The position numbers and the translations under genes are program-made. From Mycobacterium sp. GA-1199 (lineage in GTDB: Bacteria > Actinomycetota > Actinomycetes > Mycobacteriales > Mycobacteriaceae), in NCBI RefSeq assembly GCF_001500045.1, contig NZ_LQIX01000054.1:62001-126000 (forward strand): 64,000 nt of DNA. The letters are read 5' to 3'. Below the pieces are notes generated by a model. It saw only the letters and a list, made by a program, of their open reading frames with translations. It was not told the origin of the DNA and ran no database searches. Shown here one piece after another: positions 60,758-64,000 of the stretch. Within the stretch, counting starts at the first letter, position 1; each line of letters opens with the position of its first letter.

Positions 60758-61678
60758 TTACCAGCCGCGTTCGGCGAGCCGGTGCGGCGCTGCGACGCCC
60801 TCCACGTTGATGCCGACCATCGGCTCACCCAGCCCGCGCGACACCTTCGCCAGCACGTCGGGGTCGTCGTAGAACGTGGTGGCCTTGACGATCGCCGCTG
60901 CGCGCGCTGCGGGGTCGCCGGACTTGAAGATGCCCGAGCCGACGAACACGCCCTCGGCGCCGAGTTGCATCATCATCGCCGCGTCCGCGGGAGTCGCGAT
61001 GCCGCCGGCGGTGAACAACGTCACCGGCAGTTTGCCGGCCCGAGCCACCTCGACGACGAGGTCGTAGGGGGCCTGCAGTTCCTTGGCCGCAACGTACAAC
61101 TCGTCCTCCGACAGCGAGGTCAGCCGACGGATCTCGCCGCCGATCTGACGCATGTGGGTGGTCGCGTTGGACACGTCGCCGGTGCCGGCCTCACCCTTCG
61201 AGCGGATCATCGCCGCGCCCTCGGTGATGCGGCGCAGCGCCTCGCCGAGGTTGGTCGCACCGCACACGAACGGCACGGTGAACCTCCACTTGTCGACGTG
61301 GTGGGTGTAGTCGGCCGGGGTCAGCACCTCGGACTCGTCGATGTAGTCGACGCCGAGGCTCTGCAGAATCTGCGCCTCCACGAAGTGGCCGATGCGGACC
61401 TTGGCCATCACCGGGATGGTGACCGCCGAGATGATCCCTTCGATGAGGTCGGGATCGCTCATGCGCGCGACGCCACCCTGCGAGCGGATGTCGGCGGGCA
61501 CCCGTTCGAGCGCCATGACCGCCACCGCACCGGCGCCTTCGGCGATCTTGGCCTGCTCGGGCGTGACGACGTCCATGATGACGCCGCCCTTGAGCATCTC
61601 GGCCATGCCGCGCTTCACCCGGGCTGTTCCGGTCTGACCCGAGCCGTTGTGACGCGAGCCGTTCGCTGCGCTTTCCAC
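60758..61678 (-). CDS. pdxS: Pyridoxal 5'-phosphate synthase lyase subunit PdxS
   Basis: A 306-residue TIM-barrel that builds PLP from ribose 5-phosphate, glyceraldehyde 3-phosphate and ammonia. VKRGMAEMLKGGVIMDVV, ALERVPADIR, VMAKVRIGHFVEAQIL and FTAGGIATPADAAMMMQLGAEGVFVGSGIFKS (split naturally) are characteristic; the imine lysines lie in KVRIG and near EAGTG. GTG 61678 has AGGAG six bases upstream. It heads pdxS-tesB-pdxT. Confidence 0.97.
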   Translation of the reverse strand: MESAANGSRHNGSGQTGTARVKRGMAEMLKGGVIMDVVTPEQAKIAEGAGAVAVMALERVPADIRSQGGVARMSDPDLIEGIISAVTIPVMAKVRIGHFVEAQILQSLGVDYIDESEVLTPADYTHHVDKWRFTVPFVCGATNLGEALRRITEGAAMIRSKGEAGTGDVSNATTHMRQIGGEIRRLTSLSEDELYVAAKELQAPYDLVVEVARAGKLPVTLFTAGGIATPADAAMMMQLGAEGVFVGSGIFKSGDPAARAAAIVKATTFYDDPDVLAKVSRGLGEPMVGINVEGVAAPHRLAERGW

Positions 61679-62012
61679 TGCTATCTCCTCCGAATTGCTA
61701 CTGATCCAGTGTAGTGACGTCGGCAAATCAATTGAATCCGCAGCCTGCGGGCTGTGATCTGCGAACGATTGCCGGTACGGCTTAGCCACCGGGGATCAGT
61801 CCAGACGCCATTGTCTCATCACACCCGCGGTTGCCGACAATCCAGCAGCGCTGCGGCACGACGCGCTCGTCGCCGCGGCGTGCCGAGTGCGCACGTCACC
61901 GCTCGACGGTCCGCTTGCAACATCTCCGATGCGCCGACGCCGGCGATTCCCGGGCGATAAGCTGCGCGCGCACCACCGGCGCCGAGCCCACGCGGACGAC
62001 AGGAGCTTGCAG
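61679..62012. other. Divergent intergenic region between pdxS and the C39-like gene
   Basis: About 330 bp with no convincing gene and no recognised riboswitch. It holds the candidate pdxS promoter at 61708-61736 and, for the plus-strand gene, a TAAGCT hexamer near 61960. Confidence 0.5.
61708..61736 (-). promoter_or_regulatory. Candidate promoter of pdxS-tesB-pdxT
   Basis: On the minus strand TTCAAT and TACACT are separated by 17 bases, with TACACT ending about 29 bases before GTG 61678. The predicted 5' UTR is about 23 nt and includes AGGAG. Confidence 0.45.
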
Positions 62013-62732
62013 ATGACGAGAAGTGCCAGCCGTATCGCGTCCGCATCGGCCGCGGCCGTCCTGGCGTTGGGAGTCTGGAGCGCCGGCCCCATCGGCCCGG
62101 GCGTCGCATTCGCCTCAGTGGGATCCCACGGCGTCGCACAGACTCCGATGCTGCCCACGGAGATGCACGGTGATCCCGACGAAGCGAGCAACTACTGGAG
62201 CCAACAGAACTTCCAGGATTGCGGCCTGATGGCGGTCGCCACGGTCGTGGGTCTGACGACCGGGAAGGCGCCCACCGAGCAGGAGATCGTCGCGGTGGCG
62301 TCGAACCTCAAGAGTCCCGGCAGCGACCGGCCGATCTACACACCGCCCAATCCCAACGATCCGAACTCGGACAACGGAACCGACTCCGACGACCAGGTAC
62401 TTCTTCTGAAGCACTACGGCGTCAACGCCACCGCCACCGACGATGACCTTGCCGCCCAGACCGGGTTGGCCACCGGCATCCCCGCGCTCATCACCTACCT
62501 CGACAGCGGACGTCGGCTGATCGCGGGCGTCAACTCCGAGACGATCTGGGCGGAGGACGGCAGCCACACCGACGACGACCACTCCGTCGTCGTCAGCGGT
62601 GTTGATCCGGAGGCGGGAATCGTCTACCTCTCCGACAGCGGCAGCGAGGACGGCGACGGCGAGCAGGTTCCCATCGACGTCTTCGAGAAGGCGTGGGCGC
62701 CCGGTGCGCACGATCTGATCGTGGCCGGCTGA
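62013..62732 (+). CDS. Secreted C39-like peptidase family protein
   Basis: A 239-residue exported protein. The signal peptide (about residues 1-34) ends near GVAFA. The mature part shows the papain-like/C39 pattern: NFQDCGLMAVATVVG (candidate nucleophile Cys near residue 70), DDDHSVVVSGVDPEAGIVYLSDSG (His and Asp), and an acidic spacer rich in NPNDPNSDNGTDSDD. AGGAG precedes ATG 62013. The substrate is unknown; proteolysis outside the cell is an inference. Confidence 0.78.
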   Translation: MTRSASRIASASAAAVLALGVWSAGPIGPGVAFASVGSHGVAQTPMLPTEMHGDPDEASNYWSQQNFQDCGLMAVATVVGLTTGKAPTEQEIVAVASNLKSPGSDRPIYTPPNPNDPNSDNGTDSDDQVLLLKHYGVNATATDDDLAAQTGLATGIPALITYLDSGRRLIAGVNSETIWAEDGSHTDDDHSVVVSGVDPEAGIVYLSDSGSEDGDGEQVPIDVFEKAWAPGAHDLIVAG

Positions 62733-62739
62733 CCGTCCC

Positions 62740-63243
62740 TCAGCGGATCTGCACCGTCGGCACGGTGGGGCGGGTCGGCGCGTCGGCCAGCACGGCGGCC
62801 TGGCCGAGCAGTTCGGCGAGTTGCAGCGGGTAGACGGTTTCACCGCTGGCCACCAGCTCATGGATCGTCGCCTCGTCGCACCAGCGGTAGCCGTGAATCG
62901 TGCGCCGTTCGAGCGCCGTGTGACCGCCCATCGAAGGTTCGAACCGCGTCGTGCGGTGCACGAAAAACAGCTCTTGGCTGCGGATGACCAAACCGTCGAA
63001 CTCGAACACCGCCTGCCGCCGCCACAGCGGGCCGACGAGATCGGCGGCGTCCACCTGCAGGCCCGTCTCCTCCTCGACCTCCCGCGCCGCGGCCGCCGTG
63101 AGCTCCTCCCCCGCCTCCACGGCGCCACCGACGGTGAACCACCATCGAGGCGCATCCGTCAGCGCCGGATCCGAACCGCGAAACAGCAGCACAGCGCCGG
63201 CCTCGTCGAGCAGAACCACCCTCGCCGACGTGCGCCAACTCAC
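62740..63243 (-). CDS. Nudix hydrolase
   Basis: A 167-residue pyrophosphohydrolase. The Nudix box is complete: GGAVEAGEELTAAAAREVEEETGL (split here by no gap), with the conserved R-E-x-x-E-E core. The substrate is unknown. GTG 63243 overlaps the stop of the upstream LemA-like gene (GTGA). In M. tuberculosis the LemA-like and Nudix parts appear, from memory, as one protein (Rv2609c). Confidence 0.92.
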   Translation of the reverse strand: MSWRTSARVVLLDEAGAVLLFRGSDPALTDAPRWWFTVGGAVEAGEELTAAAAREVEEETGLQVDAADLVGPLWRRQAVFEFDGLVIRSQELFFVHRTTRFEPSMGGHTALERRTIHGYRWCDEATIHELVASGETVYPLQLAELLGQAAVLADAPTRPTVPTVQIR

Positions 63244-63767
63244 CTGCGACCGCCCTCCGGTACCGTCTCGGGCCGCTCGACGATCTCGAAATACGTTGGC
63301 AGCGCCGCGGTTCCGCCGAGCCGCAGCATGCGCACCGCTGGGCGTTCGCGCAGCGCGAGGGTGTCGCGCACCGCGTCATTGTGGAAGCGACGGGCGAGTA
63401 CCACCCGCGCTTCGGCGTCGGCCAGTTCGGCGACCAGAGCCTGCGGCAGCGACGCTGGATCCACCTGGGCCAGCGCCGCGGACAGGTCGTTCTCGGCGCC
63501 CTCGCGGGCAGACCTGGGTGCCCGTTCGGCGGCGTCGGCCAACGCGGCCAGCCGCGTGGCTTCCGGCGCGTCGCCGTAGGCATCGACGGCGACCGCACGG
63601 GCGACGACGGCGCGGCGGGCCAATGCTCCGTCGAGCGCCTGCCAGGACAGGTCATATCGCACATGCAGCCGGTCGAGTCGGTTGGCCGTCTGCAGCGCCC
63701 ACGCGCCGACCGCCAGGATGACCACCACCAGCACCGCCAGCGTGATCACCACGACCCAGGTGATCAC
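63240..63767 (-). CDS. LemA-like membrane protein
   Basis: A 175-residue protein with one N-terminal TM (about residues 4-26) followed by an alpha-helical domain rich in Ala, Arg and Leu (ANRLDRLHVRYDLSWQALDGALARRAVVARAVA), resembling LemA-like proteins. Function unknown. The ATG overlaps the pimA stop, and its own stop overlaps the Nudix start. Confidence 0.72.
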   Translation of the reverse strand: MITWVVVITLAVLVVVILAVGAWALQTANRLDRLHVRYDLSWQALDGALARRAVVARAVAVDAYGDAPEATRLAALADAAERAPRSAREGAENDLSAALAQVDPASLPQALVAELADAEARVVLARRFHNDAVRDTLALRERPAVRMLRLGGTAALPTYFEIVERPETVPEGGRR

Positions 63768-64000
63768 CGGACGCCTCCGGTCGCCTTCCTGGTCCTGGCG
63801 GCACTGTCACCACCGGAAACCGTCACCGTGGCGCCCGACCCGGAGACGGTCTCGTACACCCGCATGATCTGTCGGGCTACCACCGACCAGTCGTAGTGCC
63901 GGACGGCCCGGGCCGCCGCGGCGACGTAGTGCTCGCGCACCGCGTCGTCGGCGAGCACCTCGATCAACCCGTCGGCCAGCGCCGTCGCGTCGTCGACCGG
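63764..64000 (-). CDS. pimA: Phosphatidyl-myo-inositol mannosyltransferase PimA, C-terminal part
   Basis: The last 78 codons of a glycosyltransferase that runs off the window. RHYDWSVVARQIMRVYETVSGSG closely matches the C-terminus of mycobacterial PimA (split naturally), which adds the first mannose to phosphatidylinositol at the cytosolic membrane face. The PVDDATALADGL segment is the GT-B C-terminal domain loop. The following gene overlaps by four bases (ATGA), so the LemA-like and Nudix genes belong to the pimA operon. Confidence 0.9.
   Translation of the reverse strand, partial: PVDDATALADGLIEVLADDAVREHYVAAAARAVRHYDWSVVARQIMRVYETVSGSGATVTVSGGDSAARTRKATGGVR

Noticed and set aside
61679..62012. 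Riboswitch or leader RNA before pdxS
   Set aside because: The predicted 5' UTR is only about 23 nt and no riboswitch-like structure was seen.

Overview
The window is chromosomal DNA from a high-GC actinobacterium, almost certainly a fast-growing Mycobacterium/Mycolicibacterium. From memory, the backbone follows the M. tuberculosis order Rv2572c to Rv2610c: aspS, a PanE-like reductase, a zinc metallopeptidase, an Rv2578c-type radical SAM protein, hisS, an Rv2581c-type hydrolase, ppiB, rel, apt, an Rv2585c-type lipoprotein, secF, secD, yajC, ruvB, ruvA, ruvC, yebC, pdxT, tesB2, pdxS and, at the right edge, the 3' end of pimA. No tRNA, rRNA, CRISPR array, insertion sequence or prophage was recognised.

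Layout. 0-13.4 kb: a thiolase tail, an SDR, a DUF4436 protein, aspS, a ketopantoate-reductase-like gene, a large cyclase-domain/ATPase regulator, an SRPBCC protein, a carboxylesterase, a zinc metallopeptidase, a DUF885 protein and an MBL hydrolase. 13.4-20.5 kb: an accessory catabolic block holding two NAD(P)-binding oxidoreductases (one mycofactocin-type), a thioesterase, a TetR regulator with two matching operators, an amidohydrolase and a translationally coupled pair of acyl-CoA dehydrogenases. 20.5-24.3 kb: a radical SAM gene and a divergent helD that share a perfect mycobacterial SOS box, then a small secreted protein. 24.5-30.5 kb: urea transporter urtABCDE and a tandem pair of paralogous membrane proteins. 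30.5-44.2 kb: hisS and a glyoxalase-like gene, then a three-gene operon (cyclophilin, stand-alone SecD head-domain protein, second cyclophilin), a DUF4333 lipoprotein, and rel, apt, lipoprotein, secF, secD, yajC. 44.6-52.1 kb: an aldehyde dehydrogenase, a cytochrome P450 fragment, a cyclase/NB-ARC/TPR/LuxR regulator and three membrane-protein genes. 52.1-64 kb: ruvCAB with an SOS-like site, MscS, small genes, yebC, an acyl-CoA dehydrogenase under a strong palindrome, pdxT/tesB/pdxS, a secreted C39-like protein, Nudix and LemA-like genes, and pimA.

Themes. Export and extracytoplasmic folding (SecDF-YajC plus the cyclophilin/SecD-head operon), DNA repair with SOS control (ruvCAB, helD), lipid and CoA-ester metabolism (four thiolase or acyl-CoA dehydrogenase genes and two thioesterases), and nucleotide signalling (Rel and two class III cyclase-domain regulators). 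Several promoters have a TANNNT -10 element placed 6-8 nt before the start codon, the layout of mycobacterial leaderless mRNAs. The least familiar items are the SecD-head/cyclophilin operon, the SOS box fused to the helD promoter, and the palindrome covering both -10 elements in front of the acyl-CoA dehydrogenase at 58 kb. All assignments come from reading the sequence and from memory of the families; no database search was run.
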